Positions 47,864-57,141 of a stretch of DNA of 64,000 nucleotides are shown one piece after another. Where the stretch lies: NCBI GenBank assembly GCA_963782985.1, contig CAWALU010000006.1:558001-622000 (forward strand), given 5' to 3'. The DNA is from CAVSWT01 sp963782985 (lineage in GTDB: Bacteria; Bacteroidota; Ignavibacteria; Ignavibacteriales; Ignavibacteriaceae). The position numbers were made by a program, and so were the translations under genes. Under the pieces are notes generated by a model. It saw nothing but the letters and a program-made list of their open reading frames with translations, was not told the DNA's origin and made no database searches. Numbering within the stretch: position 1 is the stretch's first letter; each line of letters begins with the position of its first letter.

Positions 47864-49010
47864 ATGAATAAAAAAATAAAAATTATTGCGGATAATAAAA
47901 TTCCTTTTTTCAAAGGAGTTTTAGATGATGCCGCAGAAATCCAATATTTAAATCCCAATGAAATAACAAATCAAAACATTAAAGAAACTGACGCGTTAAT
48001 TATTAGAACCCGTACAATTTGTAATGCTGATTTATTGAATGATACAAACGTTAAATTTATTGCAACCGCGACCATCGGATATGATCACATAGATACTGAA
48101 TATTGTAAAGAAAAAAATATTAAATGGATGAACGCTCCGGGCTGTAACTCATCTTCGGTTATGCAATATGTTTCATCAGCCTTATTAACTATTGCGGACA
48201 AGAAAAATATTGATTTATCAAATTCCACAGTTGGAATTATTGGCGTAGGAAATGTTGGAAGCAAAGTTGCTAAGGCTGCAAGTATTTTCGGGATGAACGT
48301 CTTGTTGAATGACCCGCCGCGTAAAAGAAATGAAGGCGGAAATAAGTTTGTTGATTTAGATTATCTAATTTCCAAAAGTGATTTTATAACTTTTCATGTC
48401 CCGTTAAATAAAAGTGGAATTGATAAAACATATCATTTAGTTGACGATACTTTTATCAACAAGCTAAAAGAGAATACCATTTTATTCAATACATCCAGGG
48501 GTTCTGTTGTAAAAACTGAATCGTTAAAAAATGCTTTAACAAATAGAAAAATTAATTCTGCGGTTTTAGATGTCTGGGAGAATGAGCCTGAAATTAATTT
48601 AGAGTTATTAAGCTTGGTTGATATAGCAACGCCGCATATAGCGGGCTATTCTGCGGATGGCAAGGCAAATGGAACTTCAGTTTGTGTAAATGGTATCGCA
48701 GAATTTTTCAATTTAGATTTTGATAAAAATTGGTATCCGAAAGAAATGCCTAACCCTGAAAATTATTCTGAAATAATAATCGAGTGCAAAAATAAAAGTG
48801 AACAGGAAATATTTCAAAATGCTGTTCTTCATAGTTATAATATTTTAGAATGATGATGAAAGATTAAGAAAGTCTGTGGAGACTTTTGAAAAGCAAAGAG
48901 GAAATTATCCGGTTAGAAGAGAGTTTCCTTTTTATAAATTGGAACTAAAAAATTGCAATCAAGAAATAGCAAAAAAAATATCTGATCTTGGTTTCAAAAT
49001 TAAATCATAA
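47864..49010 (+). CDS. pdxB: Erythronate-4-phosphate dehydrogenase (PdxB) with a C-terminal frameshift
   Basis: D-2-hydroxyacid dehydrogenase fold. The NAD loop is GIIGVGNVGSKVAKAASIFG, and catalytic residues are in NTSRGSVVKTESL (Arg), LDVWENEPEIN (Glu) and TPHIAGYSADGKANGT (His); the last is characteristic of PdxB. The frame stops at 48853, but one extra T at ~48851 hides a PdxB-like tail DDERLRKSVETFEKQRGNYP followed by RREFPFYKLEL, ending at 49010. PdxB makes 3-hydroxy-4-phospho-ketobutyrate for vitamin B6. Its place between a LarA-like protein and gnd is odd for PLP synthesis; a role on a sugar acid cannot be excluded. Confidence 0.85.
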
Positions 49011-49040
49011 AAAATAAAATAATTATTAAGGATAAATAAA

Positions 49041-50495
49041 ATGACAAAACTTGCTGACATTGGACTTGTAGGTTTAGCCGTGATGGGTGAGAATTTAGTT
49101 TTAAATATGGAAAGTCGTGGATTTACTGTTGCGGTTTATAACCGTACCGTTGAGAAGGTTGAAAATTTTGTAAACGGCAGAGGCAAAGGAAAAAATATAA
49201 TCGGCGCTTCATCAATAGAAGAACTTGTTGAGAATTTAAAATCGCCAAAAAAAATTATGCTGATGGTAAAAGCCGGAAAGCCTGTGGATGATTTTATTGA
49301 GTTACTAATTCCTCATTTAAATAAAGGCGACATTATTATTGACGGCGGCAATTCACATTTCCCCGATTCAATACGGAGAACAAAATATCTTGAAGAAAAA
49401 GGTTTAAGATTTATTGGAACGGGAGTTTCCGGCGGTGAAGAAGGCGCTTTAAAAGGTCCGTCAATAATGCCCGGCGGTTCACCGGATGCCTGGCAATTTG
49501 TTAAACCTATTTTTCAATCCATTGCAGCTAAAGTAGAAGATGGAACTCCCTGCTGCGATTGGGTTGGTGAAAACGGCGCGGGACATTTTGTTAAAATGGT
49601 TCATAACGGAATTGAATACGGCGATATGCAATTAATTTGTGAAGCTTATCAAATTATGAAAGACCTATTAGGAATGAGTTACGACGAAATGTATAATGTT
49701 TTTAAAGAATGGAATGAAGGTGAATTAGACAGCTACTTAATTGAAATTACAAGAGATATTCTGGCTTATAAAGATGAGGACGGAAAGCCGCTTGTGGAAA
49801 AAATTCTTGACACGGCGGGTCAAAAAGGAACAGGCAAATGGACGGTTGTTTCTTCACTTGATGAAGGCGCTCCTTTAACATTAATTGGTGAAGCTGTTTA
49901 TGCGAGAACTTTATCTTCGTTAAAAGATGAAAGAGTTGAAGCCTCAAAAGTTTTATCGGGACCTAAGCCAAAGTTTGAGGGCGATAAAAAACAATTTGTT
50001 GAAGATTTAAAAAAAGCTTTGTACGCTTCCAAAATAGTTTCTTACGCACAAGGTTATACTCTGATGAGAAATGCCGCTAAGGAATATAATTGGAATTTAA
50101 ATTACGGCGGCATCGCTTTGATGTGGCGCGGCGGTTGTATTATTCGTTCGATCTTTTTAGGAAAAATAAAAGAAGCGTTTGATAAAAACCCCAAGCTATC
50201 AAACTTGCTGCTCGATCCATTCTTTACCGAAAAAATTGAATCGTCTCAAGAATCTTGGCGAAAAGTTATTTCTACTGCGGTGTTAAATGGAATATGGACT
50301 CCGGCGCTTTCCACTGCTCTAAATTATTTTGACGGATTTAGAAATTCTCGTCTGCCCGCTAATTTATTACAGGCGCAAAGAGATTATTTCGGCGCGCATA
50401 CTTATGAAAGAGTTGACAAAAAAAGAGGAGAATTCTTCCATACAAATTGGACAGGAAGCGGCGGTAAAACAGCTTCTTCAACTTATAATGTGTAA
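49041..50495 (+). CDS. gnd: 6-phosphogluconate dehydrogenase, decarboxylating
   Basis: 484 residues, full length. DIGLVGLAVMGENLVLNMES (NADP loop), YNRTVEKVENFVNGRG, IDGGNSHFPDSIRRTKYLEE, GTGVSGGEEGALKGPSIMPG, and VKMVHNGIEYGDMQLICEAY with the catalytic lysine. Oxidises 6-phosphogluconate to ribulose-5-phosphate, CO2 and NADPH. Placement in the pectin locus suggests sharing of gluconate-type intermediates or supply of NADPH for the reductases. TAAGGATAAA precedes the ATG. Confidence 0.96.
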   Translation: MTKLADIGLVGLAVMGENLVLNMESRGFTVAVYNRTVEKVENFVNGRGKGKNIIGASSIEELVENLKSPKKIMLMVKAGKPVDDFIELLIPHLNKGDIIIDGGNSHFPDSIRRTKYLEEKGLRFIGTGVSGGEEGALKGPSIMPGGSPDAWQFVKPIFQSIAAKVEDGTPCCDWVGENGAGHFVKMVHNGIEYGDMQLICEAYQIMKDLLGMSYDEMYNVFKEWNEGELDSYLIEITRDILAYKDEDGKPLVEKILDTAGQKGTGKWTVVSSLDEGAPLTLIGEAVYARTLSSLKDERVEASKVLSGPKPKFEGDKKQFVEDLKKALYASKIVSYAQGYTLMRNAAKEYNWNLNYGGIALMWRGGCIIRSIFLGKIKEAFDKNPKLSNLLLDPFFTEKIESSQESWRKVISTAVLNGIWTPALSTALNYFDGFRNSRLPANLLQAQRDYFGAHTYERVDKKRGEFFHTNWTGSGGKTASSTYNV

Positions 50496-50505
50496 AAGAA
50501 GGTAA

Positions 50506-51795
50506 TTGATAATGATGCACTTAATTAAAATTAGTTTAATTATTTTATTTTTTGTTTATGCGGGCTGTAATGAAACTTCAAAAGTAAATTCCGATATTAA
50601 AAATGATTATCCGGAATCTTTTCTTGTTGAAGTATCTAATCCATTAAACATTTCAAGGGCAGATGAAATTATTCAATTGGATATAAAAACTTTGAGAGAG
50701 AAATACAAAGACTTTAATCCTAATGCGTTTATTGTTTTTGATGATACAACAGAACTGCCGAGCCAGACTGAAGATTTTAATGCGGATAATGTTCCCGATA
50801 AAATTCTATTCATAACAGACTTAAATTCTAACGAATCAAAAATTATTACCATCAGATATTCTAAAGATGGAGAGATAAAAAGAGAGTACGAAAAAAGGAC
50901 CCAAGCTGTTTTGGGAGAAAAAAAAGATTACAAATTAATTAAAGGCGAATACGCCGATGGTAAATTTGAAAATGTAAATTCAGCAAAAGTTCCGAAGAAT
51001 CACTTTGCTCACGATGCGCTTTATAGAATTGAAGGACCGGGTTGGGAATCAGAATTAATTGCTTATAGATTTTATCTTGATTCAAGAAATAGAAACGATC
51101 TCTTCGGAAAAAAAGTTAATGAATTAATTCTGCAAAAATTGGGGGTTGATGATTTAGTTTCTAACAGTAAAGAATCTTACACGCAAATGCTTGATTGGGG
51201 AATGGATATCTTTAAAGTCGGCGAATCTTTAGGACTCGGCTCAATTGGAATGTGGGTTGATAATAAAGTGAATAATGTAAGCAATACCGACAGCGTTGAA
51301 ACATTCATTGCTGACAATGGGGTTATACAATCAAGCGTTTATACAAGATATTTTGGCTGGCTTGTGGATGGTAAAAAATTTAATCTCAATTCTAATCTTT
51401 CAATTTCCGCCGCCAGCAGATTAACAGATGTAAATATTAATATTAATGACAATGCTGAATTATGCACCGGTTTGGCTAAGCACGAAAACACTGAATATTT
51501 TTCATCTAAAAATAAGTCGGGTTGGAATTACATTGCCCAGTATGGCAAACAGAGTTTGCCAGGCGATAATTTGGGAATTACAGTTTTCTATAATAATTCT
51601 GATTTAGTGAAATTGACGGAAGATGATAACAGCTATATTGTAATCTTGAAAACATCAAATGGAAAATTAAATTATTATTTTGCGGCTGCGTGGGAAGAAG
51701 AACCCGATGGAATAAAAAATAAAAATGAATTTGAAAATTATTTAAATACAACAATTACTGAATTGAATAATCCCATTAAAGTTATTTTGAAATAA
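50506..51795 (+). CDS. DUF4861-like lipoprotein of the pectin locus
   Basis: 429 residues with a lipoprotein signal (IILFFVYAGCNETS). The body resembles the DUF4861 family found in uronate-polysaccharide loci: FLVEVSNPLNISRADEIIQL, SQTEDFNADNVPDKILFITD, HFAHDALYRIEGPGWESELI, and AYRFYLDSRNRNDLFGKKVN. Function is not established to my knowledge; association with pectin or other uronates suggests a lyase or hydrolase-like role. Starts 10 bases after gnd and precedes kduI by 20. Confidence 0.75.
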   Translation: MIMMHLIKISLIILFFVYAGCNETSKVNSDIKNDYPESFLVEVSNPLNISRADEIIQLDIKTLREKYKDFNPNAFIVFDDTTELPSQTEDFNADNVPDKILFITDLNSNESKIITIRYSKDGEIKREYEKRTQAVLGEKKDYKLIKGEYADGKFENVNSAKVPKNHFAHDALYRIEGPGWESELIAYRFYLDSRNRNDLFGKKVNELILQKLGVDDLVSNSKESYTQMLDWGMDIFKVGESLGLGSIGMWVDNKVNNVSNTDSVETFIADNGVIQSSVYTRYFGWLVDGKKFNLNSNLSISAASRLTDVNININDNAELCTGLAKHENTEYFSSKNKSGWNYIAQYGKQSLPGDNLGITVFYNNSDLVKLTEDDNSYIVILKTSNGKLNYYFAAAWEEEPDGIKNKNEFENYLNTTITELNNPIKVILK

Positions 51796-51815
51796 GAAAA
51801 AAGTAGAGGTATAAA

Positions 51816-52649
51816 ATGGAAGTTAAATATATTCCGAATAATGAAATCTATAAGAGAATGAATACGGATGAATTAAGAAAATCATTTTTGTTTGAAAATC
51901 TTTTTACAGCAAATGAAATCGCGCTTGTTTATGCAGATGTAGATAGAGCTATTGTCGGATCAGCCGTCCCTTCAAATAAACCGCTGAAACTCGAAGCAAG
52001 TAAAAAGGAAATGGCTGCCGACTATTTTGCGGAGAGAAGAGAGATTGGCGTAATGAACGTTGGGGCTAATGGTAAAATTACCGCAGACGGTAAAGAATTT
52101 AAAATGGAAAATAAAGATGTTTTGTACATCGGAATGGGAACTAAAAATATAGACTTTGCAAGCGACGATGAAAAAAATCCGGCAAAATATTATATCGTCA
52201 GTTATCCCGCGCATACATCCTATCCAACTACTCACGCAAAACCATCCGATGCTGAACCTGAAAAATTGGGAAGCTTAAAGGATTCAAACAAAAGAACAAT
52301 ATATAAGTACATTCATCCCAACGGAATAAAAAGCTGCCAATTAGTAATGGGCTTTACTTCGCTTGATGAAGGAAGCGTTTGGAATACAATGCCCGCGCAT
52401 ACGCATCAAAGAAGGTCTGAAATTTATATGTACTTTGATCTTCTACCTGAATCAGTTGTGTTTCACATGATGGGCGAGCCGAATGAAACCCGGAATTTAG
52501 TTATCAGAAATCAGCAGGCGGTTATATCTCCAAGTTGGTCAATACACTGCGGAGCCGCGACACAGAACTATACTTTTATTTGGGCTATGGGCGGAGAGAA
52601 TCAAGTGTTTGCAGATATGGACGGCGTTAAAATGAAAGATTTAAATTAA
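51816..52649 (+). CDS. kduI: 5-keto-4-deoxyuronate isomerase
   Basis: 277 residues, cupin-type isomerase. DYFAERREIGVMNVGANG, VLYIGMGTKNIDFASDDEKN, PAHTSYPTTHAKPSDAEPEK and WNTMPAHTHQRRSEIYMYFD are family signatures; the His residues in the last motif bind the metal. Converts 5-keto-4-deoxyuronate, released by GH105 and pectate lyases, to 2,5-diketo-3-deoxygluconate. GTAGAGG precedes the ATG. Followed by kduD. Confidence 0.96.
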   Translation: MEVKYIPNNEIYKRMNTDELRKSFLFENLFTANEIALVYADVDRAIVGSAVPSNKPLKLEASKKEMAADYFAERREIGVMNVGANGKITADGKEFKMENKDVLYIGMGTKNIDFASDDEKNPAKYYIVSYPAHTSYPTTHAKPSDAEPEKLGSLKDSNKRTIYKYIHPNGIKSCQLVMGFTSLDEGSVWNTMPAHTHQRRSEIYMYFDLLPESVVFHMMGEPNETRNLVIRNQQAVISPSWSIHCGAATQNYTFIWAMGGENQVFADMDGVKMKDLN

Positions 52650-52687
52650 ATTTTTTATCATTTTAAAATTTAAATTAAGAGGCATTA

Positions 52688-53449
52688 GTGATTTTAGATA
52701 AATTTAGTTTAAAAGGGAAAACCGCATTAGTTACAGGTTCAAACAGAGGAATTGGACAAAAGTATGCTTTGGCGCTTGCTGAAGCCGGCGCTGATATTAT
52801 TGGCGTTGCTTCTAAGCCAGAATTTAGCGAGACAAAAAAAATAATTGAAAATGCAGGCAGAAAAATAAAAACATATCAGGCTGATTTTTCCGATCGTAAA
52901 TCTTTATATGAATTTATTGAAAAAGTAAAATCGGATTTCCCGCAAGTAGAAATTTTAATTAATAATGCCGGTACAATTTTACGCCAGCCTGCTGTTGAAC
53001 ATTCGGATGAATATTGGGATAAAGTAATTGAAGTTAATCTCTCATCTCAATTTATATTAACAAGAGAAATCGGGAAAGAAATGGTGAAAAGAGGTTACGG
53101 CAAAATTGTTTTTATAGCCTCGCTGCTTTCATTTCAGGGCGGAATAACAGTGCCGGGATATGCTTCATCCAAAGGCGGCATAAAACAATTAACGATGGCG
53201 CTCGCGAATGAATGGGCGGCTAAAGGCGTAACGGTAAATGCAATTGCGCCCGGTTATATTTCAACTGATAATACAAAAGCGCTGCGAGAAAATCCGGAAC
53301 GTAATAAATCAATATTGGAAAGAATTCCTGCAGGCAGATGGGGCTACCCGGAAGACTTAATGGGAGCCGTTGTGTTTTTAAGTTCCGACGCATCTAACTA
53401 TGTAAATGGAAGCGTAATTACCGTTGACGGCGGATGGATGGGGAGATAA
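52688..53449 (+). CDS. kduD: 2-keto-3-deoxygluconate dehydrogenase (KduD)
   Basis: 253 residues, SDR family. Starts at GTG with TTAAGAGG a few bases upstream. FSLKGKTALVTGSNRGIGQK (cofactor loop), ILINNAGTILRQPAVEHSDE, the Ser of IASLLSFQGG, GYASSKGGIKQL (Tyr and Lys), and NAIAPGYISTDNTKALRENP are typical KduD text. Reduces 2,5-diketo-3-deoxygluconate to KDG, which feeds KdgK. Last gene before a clear terminator. Confidence 0.95.
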   Translation: MILDKFSLKGKTALVTGSNRGIGQKYALALAEAGADIIGVASKPEFSETKKIIENAGRKIKTYQADFSDRKSLYEFIEKVKSDFPQVEILINNAGTILRQPAVEHSDEYWDKVIEVNLSSQFILTREIGKEMVKRGYGKIVFIASLLSFQGGITVPGYASSKGGIKQLTMALANEWAAKGVTVNAIAPGYISTDNTKALRENPERNKSILERIPAGRWGYPEDLMGAVVFLSSDASNYVNGSVITVDGGWMGR

Positions 53450-53473
53450 AATTATTAATTTATTTTGAGGAGT

Positions 53474-53503
53474 AAAGCAGGATATAATTATCCTGCTTTT
53501 TTA
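53474..53503 (+). terminator. Intrinsic terminator after kduD
   Basis: AAAGCAGGATA (53474-53484), a TAAT loop and TATCCTGCTTT (53489-53499) form a perfect 11-base stem followed by Ts. It lies 25 bases after the kduD stop and marks the end of the long plus-strand pectin region. The frame of the following esterase passes through it, which is another reason to start that gene at 53522. Confidence 0.85.
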
Positions 53504-53521
53504 TTATTTAAAAAGCTATAC

Positions 53522-54508
53522 ATGAAAATTACTTTAACAATATTTTTAAGCGTATTCATTTTTTTATTCAATTCTTTTTCTCAAGAAGATGAACAATTAA
53601 TAATTCCCAGGGATGATTATTACACGCTTCAAAAAACTTATGAAAAATTAAAAGGAGAATATCCATATATAAAAATGGTTGAAGCGAATCTACCGGAAAA
53701 TGTTTTAGCGGATACTAACTTAACATACGCTGAATACGGAAAAAGGAAATTACGCGCCGATGTATTCAAACCTAAAAATGAAAATCATAATAAACTTCCC
53801 GCAGTATTATTGGTTCATGGCGGCGGCTGGCGCTCGGGCGATATATCGCTTTTAATTCCTCTCGCTCAAAAAATTGCGGCAGAAAATTTTGTTACTGTCT
53901 GCATCGAATATCGATTATCACCGGAAGCAAATTATCCGGCATCCGTTTACGATATAAAAGCTGCTGTAAAATGGATGAGAGCGAACGCTGATAAATATAA
54001 AATCGATTCAATTAAAATAGCGATACTTGGCTCCTCATCCGGAGGTCAATTAGCTGCATTAGTCGGGATGACTAATGGATTGCAAAAATTTGAAAGTAAA
54101 GATGAAAATAATTTTTGCTCAAGCGATGTGCAGGCAATAATTGATGTTGACGGCTTAGTTGATTTTACTTCTGAAGAAGCAAGGAAATATGAAGATGATC
54201 CTAAAAAAAATCCATCTTCCGCGGGGGCTTGGTTTGGCGGAAATTATGCGCAGAAAAAAGAATTGTGGAAAGAAGCCTCGCCGCTTTATTATGTAAATAG
54301 TTCTTCACCTCCAACTTTATTTATTAACAGTGCGCAAGAAAGATTTCATTGCGGCAGAGATGAGATGATAGAAAAATTAAATGAGTATAATATTTATTCA
54401 GAAGTTCAAACTATTCCAAATACGCCTCATTCGTTTTGGCTATTCCATCCTTGGTTTGAGCCGACATTAAATTACGCTCTTAATTTTCTGAAAAAAATAT
54501 TTAAGTAA
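53522..54508 (+). CDS. Secreted alpha/beta-hydrolase esterase
   Basis: 328 residues from the ATG at 53522, just past the terminator; the frame opens at 53465 but the first 19 residues would be translated through the hairpin. Signal peptide MKITLTIFLSVFIFLFNSFS. Oxyanion motif HGGGWRSGD, nucleophile GSSSGGQLAAL, and His in NTPHSFW. BD-FAE/acetylesterase-like. Resembles the esterase at 1286 in kind but not closely in sequence. Possible pectin acetyl- or feruloyl-esterase by context only. Followed by its own terminator. Confidence 0.85.
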   Translation: MKITLTIFLSVFIFLFNSFSQEDEQLIIPRDDYYTLQKTYEKLKGEYPYIKMVEANLPENVLADTNLTYAEYGKRKLRADVFKPKNENHNKLPAVLLVHGGGWRSGDISLLIPLAQKIAAENFVTVCIEYRLSPEANYPASVYDIKAAVKWMRANADKYKIDSIKIAILGSSSGGQLAALVGMTNGLQKFESKDENNFCSSDVQAIIDVDGLVDFTSEEARKYEDDPKKNPSSAGAWFGGNYAQKKELWKEASPLYYVNSSSPPTLFINSAQERFHCGRDEMIEKLNEYNIYSEVQTIPNTPHSFWLFHPWFEPTLNYALNFLKKIFK

Positions 54509-54531
54509 TATTTTTAAAGTTAAAAAAATTT

Positions 54532-54567
54532 AAAACGCGGTGAAGTAATTCATCGCGTTTTTTTATT
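54532..54567 (+). terminator. Intrinsic terminator after the esterase
   Basis: AAAACGCGGTGAA (54532-54544), loop GTAA, and TTCATCGCGTTTT (54549-54561) form a 13-base stem with one G-T pair, followed by a T-rich tract to about 54567. It begins 24 bases after the stop at 54508. Confidence 0.85.
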
Positions 54568-54599
54568 TTATGGTTAAGATTTTTTAATTGAAAGTCAAA

Positions 54600-54989
54600 A
54601 TGAGTAAATCCTATTATGTACCGGGCGTTTGTAATATAGGCGCAAAGGAAATCGCATTCCGAAAATATTTAGGAATTTCCTCATTATTTTTAACTCTAAT
54701 AATTTGGGGCTTAATAGTCTTATTTAATTTAAACGACTGGGTTTATTTTCTGTTATTTTTCCCCTCCGCCGGCGCCGCGTTAAGTTTAATTCAAGCCTAC
54801 AGCCATTTCTGCGTTAATTTTGGAATGCGCGGTCTTTTTAATTTTAGCAATGAATTGAAAAAAACTGAAACCATTTCCGAAAGAGAATTTAGAGAGAAGG
54901 ATAAAAGTAAATCAATTAAAATTATATTAATTAGTTTATTTATTGGATTAGCGGCGGCGCTTACAGCTTACTTTTTAGGCGGGTTTTAA
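54600..54989 (+). CDS. Small membrane protein of unknown function
   Basis: 129 residues from the ATG at 54600 (a TTG at 54588 would only add four residues). N-terminal cytoplasmic motif YYVPGVCNIGAKEIAFRKYL, then three membrane segments (~28-45, 50-68 and 107-126). The PGVCNIGxxEI motif recurs in small Bacteroidota membrane proteins that I cannot assign a function. Separated from the esterase by a terminator, so it is a separate unit, convergent with the phosphatase gene at 55003. Confidence 0.7.
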   Translation: MSKSYYVPGVCNIGAKEIAFRKYLGISSLFLTLIIWGLIVLFNLNDWVYFLLFFPSAGAALSLIQAYSHFCVNFGMRGLFNFSNELKKTETISEREFREKDKSKSIKIILISLFIGLAAALTAYFLGGF

Positions 54990-55002
54990 TCTTAATTATT
55001 TC

Positions 55003-56139
55003 CTAATTCCTTCTTAATATTAAAAGAGTAATATCATCGCTTTGATGGGCGGTATTAACAAATGATTTAACATCGCCGACTAAATCATTAATGAATTCTT
55101 CCATTGGTTTTGATGAATTATTTTTTAAAAAATCTATCATCCTTTCATCGGAATATTCTTCTTCATTTTCATTCATCGCTTCCGGAATGCCGTCGGTATA
55201 TAAAAATAATTTATCGCCTGATTCCAGTTTTAATTTTTGCCCTTCATAAGGAAGCCCAAAATCAAGCATACCTAAACCAATTCCTCCCGCATTTAATTTT
55301 TCTAGTTCAGAATTATTCCTTAATAACAAAATTGGATTATGCCCTGCATTTACAATTTCCAATTCTCCGCTGGAAGGCTCAAGAACTGCAATAAAAAACG
55401 TAATAAATTTATCAGCCGGAGAACTTCTGTAAATTAATTTATTTAAGCGGGAAGCAATCTCAGTTAAAGGGAGATTAAATTCTAAATAAGAATAAAGAGA
55501 AGCATTTAAAGTATTAACCAATAAAGCCGCCGAAATTCCTTTGCCTGTTACATCCGCAATTACAAAAGCAACTTTATCTTCGGGCAAATTAATACAATCA
55601 TAATAATCCCCGCTAACCTCTTTGGATGGAATATTTATTCCCGCAATTTCGTAACCGTCAATTTTTATTAAATCTTTAGGAATTATTCTATGTTGAATGG
55701 AAGCGGCAACATTAATTTCCTGTTCAATTAATTCTTTTTCAATTGATTGCTGGTGAAGAAATTTATTTTCAATGGCGGCGGAAACTTGTCTGCATATAGC
55801 TTCAAAAAGTATTTGATCCAACTCATTGAACTTAGTTAATCCTTGGCGCGATTCTTTTCCGGATAAAACAAAATGATAAGTTTTATGCATTAGCTCAAAC
55901 GAGGTTTGCATTTTTAGGTCACTCGAAAAAACTTCATCGGGATTTACATTATAGGGAAATAAATATAATTGTTCTGTGTTTGTATTATTATCTTCAACTT
56001 TGATTAAAGCCGAAGATGAATTGGTGAGCGAGGAAATTCTTTCCAGGGCAAGCTCATATAAAATGCTCTGTTTCTCAAATCTTGATAGTTCAATTCCCGC
56101 GTCAATTAAATGATTTAACTGAAAAACTTTTTCATTCAA
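55003..56139 (-). CDS. SpoIIE/RsbU-type phosphatase, C-terminal part of a probably split gene
   Basis: 378 residues. A GAF-like region at ~15-120 (LYELALERISSLTNSSSALI), a helix (IEKELIEQEINVAASIQHRI), and a SpoIIE domain ~140-378 with its metal aspartates: SKEVSGDYYDCI, FVIADVTGKGISAALLV, LFLYTDGIPEAMNENE, QSDDITLLIL. The frame is open above the ATG (LNQRKEKDLIFKLNEKVFQL), and that text joins the 56172 gene if one T is added. So the ATG at 56139 is probably internal. Second phosphatase of this type in the window. Confidence 0.85.
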   Translation of the reverse strand: MNEKVFQLNHLIDAGIELSRFEKQSILYELALERISSLTNSSSALIKVEDNNTNTEQLYLFPYNVNPDEVFSSDLKMQTSFELMHKTYHFVLSGKESRQGLTKFNELDQILFEAICRQVSAAIENKFLHQQSIEKELIEQEINVAASIQHRIIPKDLIKIDGYEIAGINIPSKEVSGDYYDCINLPEDKVAFVIADVTGKGISAALLVNTLNASLYSYLEFNLPLTEIASRLNKLIYRSSPADKFITFFIAVLEPSSGELEIVNAGHNPILLLRNNSELEKLNAGGIGLGMLDFGLPYEGQKLKLESGDKLFLYTDGIPEAMNENEEEYSDERMIDFLKNNSSKPMEEFINDLVGDVKSFVNTAHQSDDITLLILRRN

Positions 56140-56171
56140 TTTAAATATTAAATCTTTTTCTTTCCTTTGAT

Positions 56172-56609
56172 TTAAAAAGATTTATGCGCGCTGTTAAAAA
56201 CTTGCAGCAGAACTTGAAGAGTTATTTTGTCGAAATCATTAAACGGCGTTCCGTCTAATTTTCCTCCGATTAAAATTCCAAGATAAGATAGATCAGAAAG
56301 CGGCAGAACTATGGACGCAGAATATTTCTCATTATTAAAATAGCTGCATTTTAAGGTAGTATTAATTTCAAAATATAATAGATCCTTTCGATCAAATTTA
56401 GGGCTTACCTTTATCTCATCCCAATCAGCGCTAACTTCGCTCTTACAAAAAACACTCAAATTATTTAAGATCAAATTCCCTTTTAACAAATGTAAGAATT
56501 TTATCGCAAGCTCTTTAAAACTTGCCGCTCTTGATAAAAATTCAAATCCTTCCTGGAAAGACTCGGATTGCAGTGAAAGCCTTTCCACAAGATCATTATG
56601 TTCTGTCAT
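56172..56609 (-). CDS. GAF-like N-terminal part of the SpoIIE phosphatase gene (frameshift at ~56176)
   Basis: 145 residues: a helical start (HNDLVERLSLQSESFQEGFE) and a degenerate GAF-like sensor domain (SASIVLPLSDLSYLGILIGG). The frame ends NSAHKSF at an A-run (56174-56178 on the plus strand); one extra base there continues into LNQRKEKDLIFKLNEKVFQL and the SpoIIE protein. The joined protein would be about 535 residues: GAF-like, coiled coil, GAF-like, SpoIIE. If the break is real, this is a small stand-alone protein in an operon with the phosphatase. Confidence 0.7.
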   Translation of the reverse strand: MTEHNDLVERLSLQSESFQEGFEFLSRAASFKELAIKFLHLLKGNLILNNLSVFCKSEVSADWDEIKVSPKFDRKDLLYFEINTTLKCSYFNNEKYSASIVLPLSDLSYLGILIGGKLDGTPFNDFDKITLQVLLQVFNSAHKSF

Positions 56610-57141
56610 TTCTGAATCTCTATTTAGTTACATTTAATTGTTGCCGATGTACTTATAAATTGCAGCGTAAACTTTTCATTAAAGTTTATTTTACTATTTC
56701 AAAATAAACCCACTTTTGGCAGACGAATGAATATACAAATAATTTTTCTTTTTGTGTTGTAAAATTATTTTTAGTACAAAAGGCTTATTGACTTTTTAGA
56801 GGAATCCTAATACGTTCACAATCAAATCTATTAGAATAATTTATATAATTATAAAGATTAAAAAATCCTATTTATTGCGTGAATAGTGCAAGATTGCTAC
56901 TAAATATTCACCTAAGTTTCCGCCTGAATATTTTCTATTAAACAGTTTATTACATTTTAACTGGTAATTATTGAAGCGCTAACCTTCGTTTATAGTTTTC
57001 TTTTATTTCAAGATTGATCGGATTGATTTTGTCGATTTTCACTATTTTAATTTAAATATTACTTATTGCGGGCAAAAAAATGACATCTCATTTCACATAA
57101 AGTTTTAACTAATTAATTATTAAACAAAGCGGGTTACTATT
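56610..57141. other. Intergenic region, no gene seen
   Basis: 532 bases, AT-rich, between the divergent phosphatase gene and the small secreted gene. I see no open frame with family resemblance, no tRNA and no clear palindrome. It must hold the promoters of both flanking genes. A weak AAAGCGGG lies about ten bases before the ATG at 57142. Confidence 0.4.
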
